Source of the DNA: Pseudomonas laurylsulfativorans
GTDB lineage: Bacteria; Pseudomonadota; Gammaproteobacteria; Pseudomonadales; Pseudomonadaceae
DNA: 64,000 nucleotides
Direction: 5' to 3'
NCBI RefSeq assembly: GCF_002906155.1
Contig: NZ_MUJK01000001.1
Location: 1,178,001-1,242,000, forward strand
Below, piece after piece: positions 17,339-26,177 of this stretch. The notes under the pieces are model-generated. The model was not told the origin of the DNA. It was given only the letters and a program-made list of their open reading frames with translations, and made no database searches. Position 1 is the stretch's first letter. The number at the start of each line of letters is the position of its first letter. Made by a program: the position numbers and the translations under genes.

Positions 17339-18226
17339 ATGTCAACGTCTGGATCAAACAAACCTTGCGTCAGCGTCCTGGGCCTGGGGGCCATGGGCGG
17401 TGTGCTGGCGCGCACGTTGCTGCAAGCCGGGTATGGCGTGACCGTCTGGAATCGAAGCCCGGAGCGCGCAACTGCCCTGCTGCAAGAGGGTGCCAGCCTG
17501 GCGCGGGAAGCCAGCGAAGCCATCAATGCGAGCAACCTGATCATCATCTGCATGATCGACAAGGCCGCCTCGCAGAACGTGTTGAGCAACCTTGACCCCA
17601 TGTTGGACATGAGCGGTAAAACCATCGTCAACATGAGCACCGGTACCGTGGATGACGTGCAGCGTATTGCCAGGCGAGTGAGCCAGCACAACGGTCTGTA
17701 TGTGGACGCCGGCATCATGTGCTACCCCAAGGACATCGGCGGACAACACACCACCATCCTCTACTCGGGCAACAGCGACGCCTACCATGCCCATGAGTCC
17801 ACCCTGAAGGTGTTGGCGGGGAACCCGAAGTTTCTCGGCGCCGACCCCACCGCGTGCACACCCACCTACCTGGCTCTCTACGCCTTTTACTTCGGTGCCT
17901 TTGCCGCCTGGCTCGAAGGCGCAGTGCTCGCCTCCTGCGCTGGTGTTTCGGTACAGGACTTCAAGGCACTGTCGCCGATCATGAGCGACATGCTGGTGGA
18001 TGGCATCAACACCGCGGCCGATCGCATTGCGGCCAGCGATTTCGGCGGCGAACAAGCGTCGGTCGATGTGCATGTCGCCGGTCAAGAGGTGGTGCTCGAC
18101 GCGCTGCAGCGTGCGAACGCGCCCCACGCCAGCACTGACGCCTACCTGAGCTACTGCAGGCTGGCCCAGACCGCCGGCATGGGTGAGCTGGACATCGCAT
18201 CGCTGTTCAAAGCCATGCATCCGTGA
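17339..18226 (+). CDS. Imine-reductase-like NAD(P)H dehydrogenase, Tyr type
   Basis: A 295-residue relative of the protein at 14137. Seen: Rossmann motif GLGAMG at 15-20 and YGVTVWNRSPERA with the WNRS pattern. At the position of the catalytic Asp this protein has Tyr177 (PTYLALYAFYFG), the residue typical of S-type imine reductases. The C-terminal half has the helical dimer domain, so the protein is full length. It is encoded in the same run as the transaminase and dioxygenase. Alternative: a 6-phosphogluconate or hydroxyisobutyrate dehydrogenase-like enzyme of other specificity, since the superfamily is broad. Confidence 0.8.
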   Translation: MSTSGSNKPCVSVLGLGAMGGVLARTLLQAGYGVTVWNRSPERATALLQEGASLAREASEAINASNLIIICMIDKAASQNVLSNLDPMLDMSGKTIVNMSTGTVDDVQRIARRVSQHNGLYVDAGIMCYPKDIGGQHTTILYSGNSDAYHAHESTLKVLAGNPKFLGADPTACTPTYLALYAFYFGAFAAWLEGAVLASCAGVSVQDFKALSPIMSDMLVDGINTAADRIAASDFGGEQASVDVHVAGQEVVLDALQRANAPHASTDAYLSYCRLAQTAGMGELDIASLFKAMHP

Positions 18227-18251
18227 ATCGATCGTCTACAGAGAACCCGCC

Positions 18252-18803
18252 ATGACTACCTCACCCAAACGCGTCGCCATCATCGGCCTCGATCACTTCG
18301 GCAGCACCATTGCACGCACCCTCTCCCGACAGGGCTTTGAAGTGGCTGGACTGGACCCGCTGCGCAACAACCTGGTGGCCCCTTTTGAAGGTTTCAGGCT
18401 ATTGCGCAACCTTGAACAGGCGATCGACAGCAGCGATGTGGTGATTACCTGCTTTCCCGATCAATTGTTGATGAGCGCACGCCTTTGCAGCCCTGAAACC
18501 ACCTTCGGTCTGCATGGCAAAGCGCTTATCAGCTTCAACACCACGCAAACGCGTCCAGCGGCGTCTGCACGGTCGATGGGTGAATGGGCTCGCAGCGAAC
18601 AGATCGATTACCTGGAAATCAGCCTGGCCAGTCAGGCCGACGCGATTGGCCAGCAAGACTGCGGACTGCTCTGTTCAGGCCCTCTCAAGGCCTATCAGCG
18701 GCTTCAGCCGCTGTGCCGAACACTGGGGGCTGCGTTGACTTATCTGGGCAGCGATTGTGGTGCGACCCTGGAGAACTGCCCCCCTTCCCCTTCCCTTTTT
18801 TGA
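18252..18803 (+). CDS. Truncated imine-reductase-like Rossmann-domain protein
   Basis: A 183-residue product with only the N-terminal NAD(P)-binding half of the imine-reductase/hydroxyacid dehydrogenase fold. The glycine motif is altered to GLDHFG, and the WNRS cofactor motif is replaced by GLDPLRNN. The C-terminal helical domain that forms the dimer active site is missing; the frame ends in ENCPPSPSLF beside a C/T-rich tract, 9 bp before the chemoreceptor gene. Either a broken third paralogue or a small sensor or accessory derived from one. It starts 25 bp after the full-length copy. Confidence 0.6.
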   Translation: MTTSPKRVAIIGLDHFGSTIARTLSRQGFEVAGLDPLRNNLVAPFEGFRLLRNLEQAIDSSDVVITCFPDQLLMSARLCSPETTFGLHGKALISFNTTQTRPAASARSMGEWARSEQIDYLEISLASQADAIGQQDCGLLCSGPLKAYQRLQPLCRTLGAALTYLGSDCGATLENCPPSPSLF

Positions 18804-18812
18804 CGGTGACGC

Positions 18813-20954
18813 ATGCGCACAACCCTGTCGATCAAACTGAAGATCGTTTTCTTGACAGGCCTGTGCCTGTTGCTTTGCCTGGCCGCAGTCATTACCGCCA
18901 ACCTGTATCAAATGAAACATACCGATCAAATGGTCGGCCAACGCAGCAGCGCGCTTCTGGAAGACACGGCGTGCCTGCAATTGACGACGAGCGGCGCTGT
19001 GCAGCGTCAACTCATCGAGAAGAAATTCAGTGATGCGCTGTTATTGGGGCGTGAGTTCAATAGACAGATGCTGGCCTTGCGCAACCGGATTGGCAACGAC
19101 CGTATGGACGAGGCAGAGGGGCGCAAGGAGATGATTGAGCAAAGCCGCAACATGTTGACAGCGCACCCCGAACTCCTCGGCCTGTTTGTAACGTTCGAGC
19201 CCGATGCGCTGGGGGGTAACGACGCCTCATTCGTCGGCAAGGCCGCACTGGGCAGCAATGACAAGGGTCGTTTTTCCAGCTACTGGTCCCAGGCAGACCC
19301 GTCCCAACCGGAGTACGCCGTATATCCGGAAGAATTGTTTTCTCGCACCACACCCGATGCCAGCGGCACGCCCTACAACTATTGGTACACCTGCGTGCTG
19401 AAAACACGTACGCAATGCCTGACGTCTCCCTATCACGACCTACTGAACGGTCAGGGCGTGACACTCATTTCGATGGCCATTCCCATGCTCGAGGCCGGAA
19501 ACGTCATTGGCATGTCGGTGGTCGATATCAATATTTCCGACCTCCAGTCCCAAAGCCGTGAACTGGCTACCGGACTTTATGGTGCACAGGCTGTGGTGAG
19601 CATCATCAGCAACACCGGCGTGGTCGCAGCAAAGAGTAATGACGACACAGCCAGCGGTAAAAACGGCGCTGAAGTCTGGGCAGGGTCAAACAATACCTAT
19701 AGTGCGACCAACTTCCCCTCCCAGCCCGACGCCACCCGACAAGGCGACCACTATCAATTGCTGGTGCCTTTCAGTCCCGTGCCAGGCAACGCAGCCTGGG
19801 CGATCAAGATTGATGTACCTTGGGATGTCCTGATGTTACCTGCCAGAACGTTGGCCGAGGTATTGACCGAGCAGCGCCAGGCCACAACGTTGAATGTCGT
19901 GTTGTTAGGCGGCGTGCTGGCCGTCATCGGGTTGGCCTTGATCACGTGGAGTATTCGCAGCGCATTGGCGCCACTCCAGTCAATCACCCGAATGGTGCGG
20001 GAGATTGCTGTCGGAGACGGAGATCTCACCCAGCGCGTCAATTACCCGCGACAGGATGAACTGGGCCTGCTGACGGGTTGGTTGAATCGCTTTCTGGACA
20101 AGCTGCACCCCATTATCCGGGACATTCAACAGACTTCGCTGCAGACCCGGCAGGCCGCAAGGCAAGCCTCCCATCTGGCCAGCCACGCGCAAGCGCGATT
20201 GTTGCAGCAGGCTGGCGAAGTAGACCAGGTGGCTACCGCCTCCAACGAAATGGCAGCGACGGCCCACGAGGTAGCTCGGAGTACCGCCTCGGCCGCCCAG
20301 GCTGCACAAGACACCGACCAGGCGGCAAGCCGGGCACGAACTGAAGTAGACCGCGCCACCCACACCATAGAAACCCTGGCGTCGGAAATGAACGACAGCA
20401 TGGTTCGGGTCGAAAGCCTGGCTTCAAGCAGCGCGAAAATCAGCGATGTACTGGACGTGATTCGCAGTATCGCCGAACAGACGAACCTGCTGGCGCTGAA
20501 TGCGGCCATTGAAGCGGCACGCGCGGGAGAGGCCGGGCGCGGGTTCGCGGTGGTGGCCGACGAGGTCCGCTCGCTTGCCCGACGAACTCAGGAATCGGTC
20601 ATTGAAAGCCAGCAAGTGATCGAACTGTTGCAGGACAACACCCGAACCGTCGTCAGTGCCATGCACAACAGTCAGGATCTCACCACCCTGAGCGTCGAAG
20701 AAGTACGCAAGGCTGTTGAGTCACTGAAGGAGATCAGTAACGCGGTCGGCCTGATCAATGAGATGAACGTACAGATTGCCACGGCTACCGAAGAACAAAG
20801 TGCGGTGGCAGAAGAAATCAATGCCAACGTCAATGCGATACGCGACCTGAGCCAGACGCTCAGCGAGGGAGGCCTGCAATCCTCTCAGCTCAGCGAAAGC
20901 CTAGACGGCCTGGCCCACGACCTCTCCTGCAAGACCCTCCAATTCCGCGTCTGA
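18813..20954 (+). CDS. Methyl-accepting chemotaxis protein with double-Cache-type sensor
   Basis: A 713-residue transmembrane chemoreceptor. Seen: TM1 at residues ~9-30, a periplasmic Cache-type ligand domain at ~31-358, TM2 at ~359-380, HAMP at ~380-435, and a cytoplasmic signalling coil with the hairpin tip around [19 protein letters not shown]. Length is normal for the class. It is encoded 9 bp after the truncated imine-reductase-like gene, apparently at the end of the amine operon. This suggests that the cell swims toward the amine or a breakdown product; this is inference. Cache sensors of related receptors bind amino acids, amines and organic acids. Confidence 0.92.
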   Translation: MRTTLSIKLKIVFLTGLCLLLCLAAVITANLYQMKHTDQMVGQRSSALLEDTACLQLTTSGAVQRQLIEKKFSDALLLGREFNRQMLALRNRIGNDRMDEAEGRKEMIEQSRNMLTAHPELLGLFVTFEPDALGGNDASFVGKAALGSNDKGRFSSYWSQADPSQPEYAVYPEELFSRTTPDASGTPYNYWYTCVLKTRTQCLTSPYHDLLNGQGVTLISMAIPMLEAGNVIGMSVVDINISDLQSQSRELATGLYGAQAVVSIISNTGVVAAKSNDDTASGKNGAEVWAGSNNTYSATNFPSQPDATRQGDHYQLLVPFSPVPGNAAWAIKIDVPWDVLMLPARTLAEVLTEQRQATTLNVVLLGGVLAVIGLALITWSIRSALAPLQSITRMVREIAVGDGDLTQRVNYPRQDELGLLTGWLNRFLDKLHPIIRDIQQTSLQTRQAARQASHLASHAQARLLQQAGEVDQVATASNEMAATAHEVARSTASAAQAAQDTDQAASRARTEVDRATHTIETLASEMNDSMVRVESLASSSAKISDVLDVIRSIAEQTNLLALNAAIEAARAGEAGRGFAVVADEVRSLARRTQESVIESQQVIELLQDNTRTVVSAMHNSQDLTTLSVEEVRKAVESLKEISNAVGLINEMNVQIATATEEQSAVAEEINANVNAIRDLSQTLSEGGLQSSQLSESLDGLAHDLSCKTLQFRV

Positions 20955-21049
20955 GACACCTGCTGCCCAATTCAAACAAACTGGGCAGTCCCCCTCCTCT
21001 TCCGTTCATCGAAATTAATCGCGACGACACTCATCTGTCACTTGACCTA

Positions 21050-21061
21050 GGTCGCTCGACC
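21050..21061. promoter_or_regulatory. GGTC-N4-GACC palindrome, site 2
   Basis: GGTCGCTCGACC, preceded by CACTTGACCTA as in site 1. Its centre is 22 bp, two helical turns, from that of site 3. Confidence 0.5.
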
Positions 21062-21071
21062 GTATTTAATC

Positions 21072-21083
21072 GGTCACATGACC
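21072..21083. promoter_or_regulatory. GGTC-N4-GACC palindrome, site 3
   Basis: GGTCACATGACC, 22 bp centre to centre from site 2, on the same face of the DNA. Both lie in the 486-bp region upstream of the AraC gene at 21440. Confidence 0.5.
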
Positions 21084-21192
21084 TAATAAATGCAACCGCG
21101 TTTTATTCGGTCTGATTCACATCGATCCCTACCTGATAGACCAACAAAAAAAGGGTGCTGCACGACAGCCCCGAAAGGTCAGGAGATAACAA

Positions 21193-21375
21193 ATGAGGTC
21201 CAAGACCCACAGCGGGACAGTAGCAAAGCTACTCCCGACAACGCCTGAATTTCATGGATTCGCTCAGACCGATTCCATAGGTTTGGTGTCGCGATTCAAC
21301 CCAGCACCTTTGTTCGAACCTCCCCGGCCTGCCCACGCCACTGCTTTTAATTCCCGAATAAACCCACGCGGATGA
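21193..21375 (+). CDS. Possible small ORF, function unknown
   Basis: A 60-codon frame with an excellent ribosome site (AGGAG, 7-base spacer). It has no recognisable family, no hydrophobic segment and many Pro and Arg residues. It lies between the double GGTC-N4-GACC site and the AraC gene, ending 64 bp before the latter. It could be a leader peptide or a chance frame behind a purine-rich stretch. Confidence 0.25.
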   Translation: MRSKTHSGTVAKLLPTTPEFHGFAQTDSIGLVSRFNPAPLFEPPRPAHATAFNSRINPRG

Positions 21376-21439
21376 TTCGTTGCGTCAGCGCGATTTCACG
21401 CGGTCATATTGGCTTGGCTACACCAGTGAGGGCAGTACG

Positions 21440-22558
21440 ATGGGACTGATCGAAACGACACCTATCACATTGGACGACAAGGTTTTTTCCACGGCAGAGA
21501 TTCTGGCGGCAGCCAGCCTGGTGGGCGGTGACGAACGACTGGTGAGCGAATGCCTGGCTGCAGGGTCCATGACCCTGTTTGACCTGGGTAATCCACTGAC
21601 CAAGATCTCGTTGAACCAGCAATCGCTGATTCACGCCGAGTTCAATCAACAGGCGAGTAACCCGTTGCTCAGCCTGCAGGTTGGCAAACGCCTGCATTTA
21701 ACCTCCTACGGCATCGTCGGCTTTGCCATGCTCAGCAGTGCCACACTGCGCGACGCCCTGGAAACAGCCAGTCAGTTCGGGCTGTTGATCAATCTCAAGA
21801 TGGGCCTGCAACTGAGCTGCGAGAGCGGCGGTGCCTTGCTTGAGCTCAACGATCAATACGGCTTGATCAGTCCTGAAAATGCCTTCTGGTACTACCTGGA
21901 AGTGTCGAAGCTGGTGACGCTGCTCCAGGACATCCTGGGCCGCGATTTCAGTTGCGAGGGCATTGAGTTGAGTATTGATGCCACGCTTCAACAGCAAGCC
22001 GAGACTCGCGAAAGCCTTGGTGTGCCGGTTCGCTTCAATTGTGAGCGCACCGCCATACGCTTCTCGTCACATTGGCTCGACAACAAGCTGCCGCAATCCA
22101 ACAGCATCACTCACGCCAGTTGCAAGACAAACTGCCAGGCGCAACTGCGCGAAATCCTGCAGAAATACGACATCAGCTTTCAGGTCCAGAACCTGCTGCT
22201 CAACTCCGGTCAATGCATTGCCTCGCTGTCCGAAATTGCCGACCACCTGCATCTATCGCCTCGTACGCTGCGTCGGCGCCTCGATGCGCTTGGCACCTCC
22301 TACAACTCGCTGCTGGTGGAAGTACGCAAGAAGCTAGCCATTCGCTACTTGCTCAGCACGCCCATGACCACCGAGGCGATATCGGAGCAACTCAACTACA
22401 GCGATGCGGCGAACTTCCGGCACGCCTTCAAACGCTGGACAGGACGCTCGCCCCGCGAGTACCGCGTGCTCAACAACGGCGGCAAGTACGCCTCACGGTT
22501 TGGCCAAGGCAAGAGCAGCCTCGGCCTGGGCCATTCAAGCGCCCTGGGTATGGGCTGA
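21440..22558 (+). CDS. AraC-family regulator with arabinose-binding-like N-terminal domain
   Basis: A 372-residue regulator of the same architecture as the protein at 8545: a large sensor domain (residues ~20-240) and a C-terminal pair of helix-turn-helix motifs (LSEIADHLHLSPRTLRRRL and TEAISEQLNYSDAANFRHAF). A Gly/Ser-rich tail of about 25 residues extends beyond the usual end. The ATG at 21440 has GAGGG at the right distance; the in-frame TTG at 21380 does not. It precedes an SDR-hydrolase-SDR run. Its control region has GGTC-N4-GACC palindromes instead of the AACAGGT element, which points to TetR control. Confidence 0.88.
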   Translation: MGLIETTPITLDDKVFSTAEILAAASLVGGDERLVSECLAAGSMTLFDLGNPLTKISLNQQSLIHAEFNQQASNPLLSLQVGKRLHLTSYGIVGFAMLSSATLRDALETASQFGLLINLKMGLQLSCESGGALLELNDQYGLISPENAFWYYLEVSKLVTLLQDILGRDFSCEGIELSIDATLQQQAETRESLGVPVRFNCERTAIRFSSHWLDNKLPQSNSITHASCKTNCQAQLREILQKYDISFQVQNLLLNSGQCIASLSEIADHLHLSPRTLRRRLDALGTSYNSLLVEVRKKLAIRYLLSTPMTTEAISEQLNYSDAANFRHAFKRWTGRSPREYRVLNNGGKYASRFGQGKSSLGLGHSSALGMG

Positions 22559-22608
22559 CGATTTCGGCAGCGCATCGCGTTCATCGGTTAACGATGAAGG
22601 CAGGCACC

Positions 22609-22649
22609 CCGGTACCGACCTCTTCCACGAACAAGAGGTTCGGTGCCGG
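22609..22649. other. Long imperfect inverted repeat upstream of an SDR gene
   Basis: CCGGTACCGACCTCTT and AAGAGGTTCGGTGCCGG pair with one bulge and one mismatch around an 8-9 base loop, between the AraC stop and the SDR start. There is no T run after it, so an operator or mRNA structure is as likely as a terminator. Confidence 0.45.
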
Positions 22650-22783
22650 TTCTCCAGCAGCACATCACCCCGTTTACCGTATTCGTCATGCCTTGGCTGT
22701 GCGCGCTCAAGCGCAGAAGCAGAGCCATGTCGACAACAACCGCCTTTGTCGCCATTGATTCAAAAAGAAGAAGGAGTCCTTTG

Positions 22784-23584
22784 ATGGATATGAAACTGAC
22801 CGAGAAAGTCGTAGTGATAACCGGTGCAAGCACGGGCCTGGGTCGAGGCATCGCGCTGAAGCTGGCCGAGGAAGGCGCCTTTCTGGTGATAGGAGACATC
22901 AACGAGGCCAGCAACCCCGGTGGCTTCGACGAACAACCTGAGTTCACAACCGCCGAGTTGATCACCCAGCGGGGCGGCCAGGCGCTGTATCAGCGTTGCG
23001 ACGTGACTCGTAGCGAAGACCTCACCGCGCTCGTCGAAGCCGCTACCCGCCGGTTCGGACGCATCGACATCATGATCAACAATGCCGGGGTCTATCGCGA
23101 CGGCAAACTGATCCACGAGTTCGCCGAAGCCGATCTGGATCTGTGCCTGAACGTCAACGTCAAGGGCACCTTCTTCGGTGCTCAAGCCGCGGTCAGGGCC
23201 TTCCTGCAACAGGGTGGCGGCGGCAACATCATCAACCTGGTGTCGACGGCTGGCCTGCAGGGTCACCCATGGCAGTCGGTGTACAACATTTCCAAGGCTG
23301 CACAGGCCAACATGACCCGCTGCCTGGCCATCGAATACGGCCATGAAGGCATCCGCGTCAATGGCATCTGCCCGACGTACGCCAAGACCGCACTCACCCG
23401 CGCCTTGATGGAACAGCCAGGTTATGTCGATGATTTCAGCGAGAGCATCCCGCTCAAGCGCTGGGGTGAAATCGCCGACGTCGCCGACCTGGCGGTGTTC
23501 CTGGCTTCCGAGCGCTCCAGTTATATCCATGGCGCACTGGTGCGCATCGACGGTGGTGAAACCCTTTCCCGCTATTCGGTCTGA
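22784..23584 (+). CDS. SDR-family NAD(P)-dependent oxidoreductase
   Basis: A 266-residue classical short-chain dehydrogenase/reductase. Seen: cofactor motif TGASTGLGRG, NNAG structural motif, catalytic Ser in NLVSTAG and YNISK (Tyr-x-x-x-Lys). The start at 22784 is set by AAGGAG; the frame extends upstream without a ribosome site. Likely oxidises a pathway alcohol to a ketone or the reverse. First gene of a tight SDR-hydrolase-SDR run: 20 bp to the hydrolase, then 51 bp to the second SDR. Confidence 0.9.
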   Translation: MDMKLTEKVVVITGASTGLGRGIALKLAEEGAFLVIGDINEASNPGGFDEQPEFTTAELITQRGGQALYQRCDVTRSEDLTALVEAATRRFGRIDIMINNAGVYRDGKLIHEFAEADLDLCLNVNVKGTFFGAQAAVRAFLQQGGGGNIINLVSTAGLQGHPWQSVYNISKAAQANMTRCLAIEYGHEGIRVNGICPTYAKTALTRALMEQPGYVDDFSESIPLKRWGEIADVADLAVFLASERSSYIHGALVRIDGGETLSRYSV

Positions 23585-23604
23585 TTTTCTGGAGCACCAC
23601 GGCT

Positions 23605-24498
23605 ATGAGACACGACATCGAATTCAAGACTGACGACGGCATCACTCTGCGCGGCTGGCATTACCTTCCGGACACTGGCACTGGCCCCTTCCCGACCGTG
23701 GTCATGGCCCACGGCTATTCCGCGGTCAAGGAAATGTACCTGGACAGCTTCGCCGAAGTCTTCGCCCGTGCAGGCCTGGCAAGTATCGTCTATGACCATC
23801 GCAACTTCGGCGCCAGCGACGGCTTGCCTCGCCAGGAAATCGACCCGATCCTGCAGATCCGTGGCTACCGCGACGCCATCACCTTCGCCCAGAGCCTGCC
23901 GCAAACCGATGCCCAGCGTATCGGCGTGTGGGGCTCGAGCTACTCAGGCGCACACGCGCTGGTCGTAGCGGCGCAAGACCGACGCGTGAAAGCCGTTGTT
24001 TCCCAAGTGCCGCTGATCAGCGGCCATGACAACGCGCGCCGACTGATTCGCGCCGACTTGATCGCAGGCTTTCAGGCCCTGTGCGAAGAGGACCGCCGTC
24101 AGCGCTACGCCGGCCACGCACCGGCCATGAGCCCGGTGGTGGCTGAAGACCCTGCTGCGCCTAGCGCCCTGCCCACGGCCGATTCCTGGGCGTGGTTCAC
24201 GAAGACTCACCAGGACAGAGCCCCGTCGTGGAAAAACGAGGTCACCCTACGCTCCATCGAGATGTTTCTCGATTACGAACCCGGCGCCCATATTGCGCAC
24301 ATCAGCCCGACGCCGTTGCTGATGATTGTCGGCCTGACCGACCACCTCACCGCCGCCGATCAGGCCCTCGCTGCCTACGAGCGGGCACTTGAGCCCAAGC
24401 GCCTGTTGACGCTCAAAGGCGGGCATTTCGATGCCTACACCCAAGACTTCGACGCCGCCAGCGGTGCGGCCTGCCAATGGTTCAGCGAGCACCTTTAA
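23605..24498 (+). CDS. Alpha/beta hydrolase of S15/dienelactone-hydrolase type, module A copy
   Basis: A 297-residue alpha/beta hydrolase. Seen: the oxyanion region MAHGYSAVKE, a nucleophile elbow of the G-x-S-Y-x-G type (GSSYSG, Ser112), and the C-terminal GGHFDAY with the catalytic His. No signal peptide. It resembles cytoplasmic hydrolases related to the S15 peptidase/cocaine-esterase fold and the fungal polyketide-cluster hydrolases. The protein at 43786 is a same-length paralogue with the nucleophile at the same residue number. It could open an ester, lactone, thioester or beta-diketone; sequence alone does not decide. Confidence 0.85.
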   Translation: MRHDIEFKTDDGITLRGWHYLPDTGTGPFPTVVMAHGYSAVKEMYLDSFAEVFARAGLASIVYDHRNFGASDGLPRQEIDPILQIRGYRDAITFAQSLPQTDAQRIGVWGSSYSGAHALVVAAQDRRVKAVVSQVPLISGHDNARRLIRADLIAGFQALCEEDRRQRYAGHAPAMSPVVAEDPAAPSALPTADSWAWFTKTHQDRAPSWKNEVTLRSIEMFLDYEPGAHIAHISPTPLLMIVGLTDHLTAADQALAAYERALEPKRLLTLKGGHFDAYTQDFDAASGAACQWFSEHL

Positions 24499-24549
24499 GC
24501 CGCTCTTGCATCTTCTGACAAGTCCAATAATCAAGTAGAGGATTAACCC

Positions 24550-25347
24550 ATGCGTTTCAAGGATCAGGTCGCCGTGATCACCGGCACCAGCTCTGGCAAC
24601 GGGCGCGCCATTGCACTGGCTCTCGCGGCCCAAGGCGCTCGCGTCGTGTGTTCGGATCTCGTCAGGCAGGCCCGCACCGAAGGCTATGAAACCGACATCG
24701 ACGTCGACACTGACGAGCTGATTCGCCGTGCGGGGCAGCAGTCGATCTTCGTCAAGGCCGACGCGGCAAACTCAGCGGATATGCAGAACCTGGTCCAGCA
24801 AGCCGTGGAGCATTTCGGACGGCTGGACATCATGGTCAACAACGCCGGCATTTTCACCACGCTGCAGACCATCGTCGAAGAAACCGAGGAAGACTACGAC
24901 CTGACCATGAACGTCAACGCCAAGGGCGTCTGGTTGGGGTGCAAGTACGCCATCACGCAAATGCTCAAGCAGGCACCTCGTGCAGACGGCTGCCGCGGCC
25001 GGATCATCAACGTATCCTCGATCGGCGGCCTGGTGGGCCTCGCCCTGGAACCGGCCTATTGCGCCTCCAAAGGCGCGGTCAACAACCTGACCCGGCAACT
25101 GGCGGTGGACTTTGCCGCACACAAAATCAACATCAATGCCATCTGCCCGGGCTTCCTTGAAACCGCCATGGTGCGGCCTGCACTCGATAACCCGGAGCTC
25201 AAGGCCCATCTCGATTCGCTGACGCCTTGGCCGCGAATCGGCACGGCCCAGGACGTGGCCAAGGCAGTAGCATTCCTGGCCTCGGATGACGCCCAGTGGA
25301 TGACGGGGTCGCTGCTGACAGTGGACGGCGCATTCACGGCTCAGTAA
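24550..25347 (+). CDS. SDR-family oxidoreductase, module A copy
   Basis: A 265-residue classical SDR. Seen: TGTSSGNGRAIALALAAQG cofactor motif, NNAG, NVSSIGG with the catalytic Ser, and YCASK. AGAGGA precedes the ATG. It is strikingly similar in length and sequence to the SDR at 41447, including the unusual SSGNGRAIALALAA run and the C-terminal WMTGSLLTVDGA-TAQ. The two must come from a duplication or from two related pathway modules. Last gene of the run headed by the AraC gene at 21440; convergent with the beta-oxidation operon. Confidence 0.92.
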   Translation: MRFKDQVAVITGTSSGNGRAIALALAAQGARVVCSDLVRQARTEGYETDIDVDTDELIRRAGQQSIFVKADAANSADMQNLVQQAVEHFGRLDIMVNNAGIFTTLQTIVEETEEDYDLTMNVNAKGVWLGCKYAITQMLKQAPRADGCRGRIINVSSIGGLVGLALEPAYCASKGAVNNLTRQLAVDFAAHKININAICPGFLETAMVRPALDNPELKAHLDSLTPWPRIGTAQDVAKAVAFLASDDAQWMTGSLLTVDGAFTAQ

Positions 25348-25355
25348 CTCACGGG

Positions 25356-25388
25356 CAAAAAAAATGCCTGGCGTTTGCGCCAGGCATT
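25356..25388 (-). terminator. Rho-independent terminator of the beta-oxidation operon
   Basis: Perfect 11-bp stem AATGCCTGGCG/CGCCAGGCATT with a 4-base loop. On the minus strand it is followed by eight T, so it ends the minus-strand SDR transcript; it may also slow the convergent plus-strand transcript. Confidence 0.9.
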
Positions 25389-25406
25389 CAAATCAAACCG
25401 CCGCGG

Positions 25407-26177
25407 TTACAGCGAACTGACCAGATGCCCACCGTCCACCGCCAATGTAGCCCCCGTCATGAAACTACCCGCCGCACTGGCAAGCAGCAATAACGGGCCA
25501 TTCAGTTGCTCCAGTTGACCCAGTTTTCGCATTGGCACCGCTGACTTGATGTAGGCCTGGCCTTTCTCCGAATTGAAGTAACTGTCGTTCATTTCGGTCT
25601 GGAAATACCCGGGCGCAATGGCATTGACCCTGATGTCATAACGCGCGAATTCCAGTGCCAGCGCCTTGGTCAGCTGCAACACCCCGGCCTTGGCTGCGCA
25701 GTAGTGGCTCAAACCTGTGCCCACGCGTTCACCGAGGATGGAGGCAATATTGATGAGGCTACCGCCCTTCCCTTCCTTGGCCATGCGTTGCGCGGCACAT
25801 TGGGCCACGCGCCAGACACCATCGAGGTTGGTGGAAATCATGGTGCTCCAATCCTGCTCGGTCACCTCCAGCGCCTTGACCGCGCCGCCCACGCCAGCGT
25901 TGTTGATGACCACATCGACGACACCAAAGGTTTGCTGAGCCAGGTCGAAGGCGGCCTCAACACTTGCGCGCGAGGTGACATCGAGGGAAACCGCAAACAC
26001 CTCACCACCTTGACCACGCAGTTGTTCGGCCAGCACCTGCAGGCGCTCGACTCGTCGTGCGGCAATCACCACTTTTGCACCGGCCCCGCTGACCACCTGC
26101 GCGAAGTGCGCACCCAGCCCGCTGGAAGCACCGGTCACCAGTACAACCTTGTCCTTCAACGAAAATAGAGTACTCAT
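25407..26177 (-). CDS. SDR-family oxidoreductase ending the beta-oxidation operon
   Basis: A 256-residue SDR with TGASSGLGAHFAQ, NNAGVGG, a Ser in NIASILG and YCAAK. The start at 26177 shares a base with the thiolase stop (TGATG), which indicates translational coupling. Family members include 3-hydroxyacyl-CoA and secondary-alcohol dehydrogenases, so it may oxidise a hydroxyacyl-CoA or side-chain alcohol made in the same pathway. Last gene before the terminator. Confidence 0.9.
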   Translation of the reverse strand: MSTLFSLKDKVVLVTGASSGLGAHFAQVVSGAGAKVVIAARRVERLQVLAEQLRGQGGEVFAVSLDVTSRASVEAAFDLAQQTFGVVDVVINNAGVGGAVKALEVTEQDWSTMISTNLDGVWRVAQCAAQRMAKEGKGGSLINIASILGERVGTGLSHYCAAKAGVLQLTKALALEFARYDIRVNAIAPGYFQTEMNDSYFNSEKGQAYIKSAVPMRKLGQLEQLNGPLLLLASAAGSFMTGATLAVDGGHLVSSL

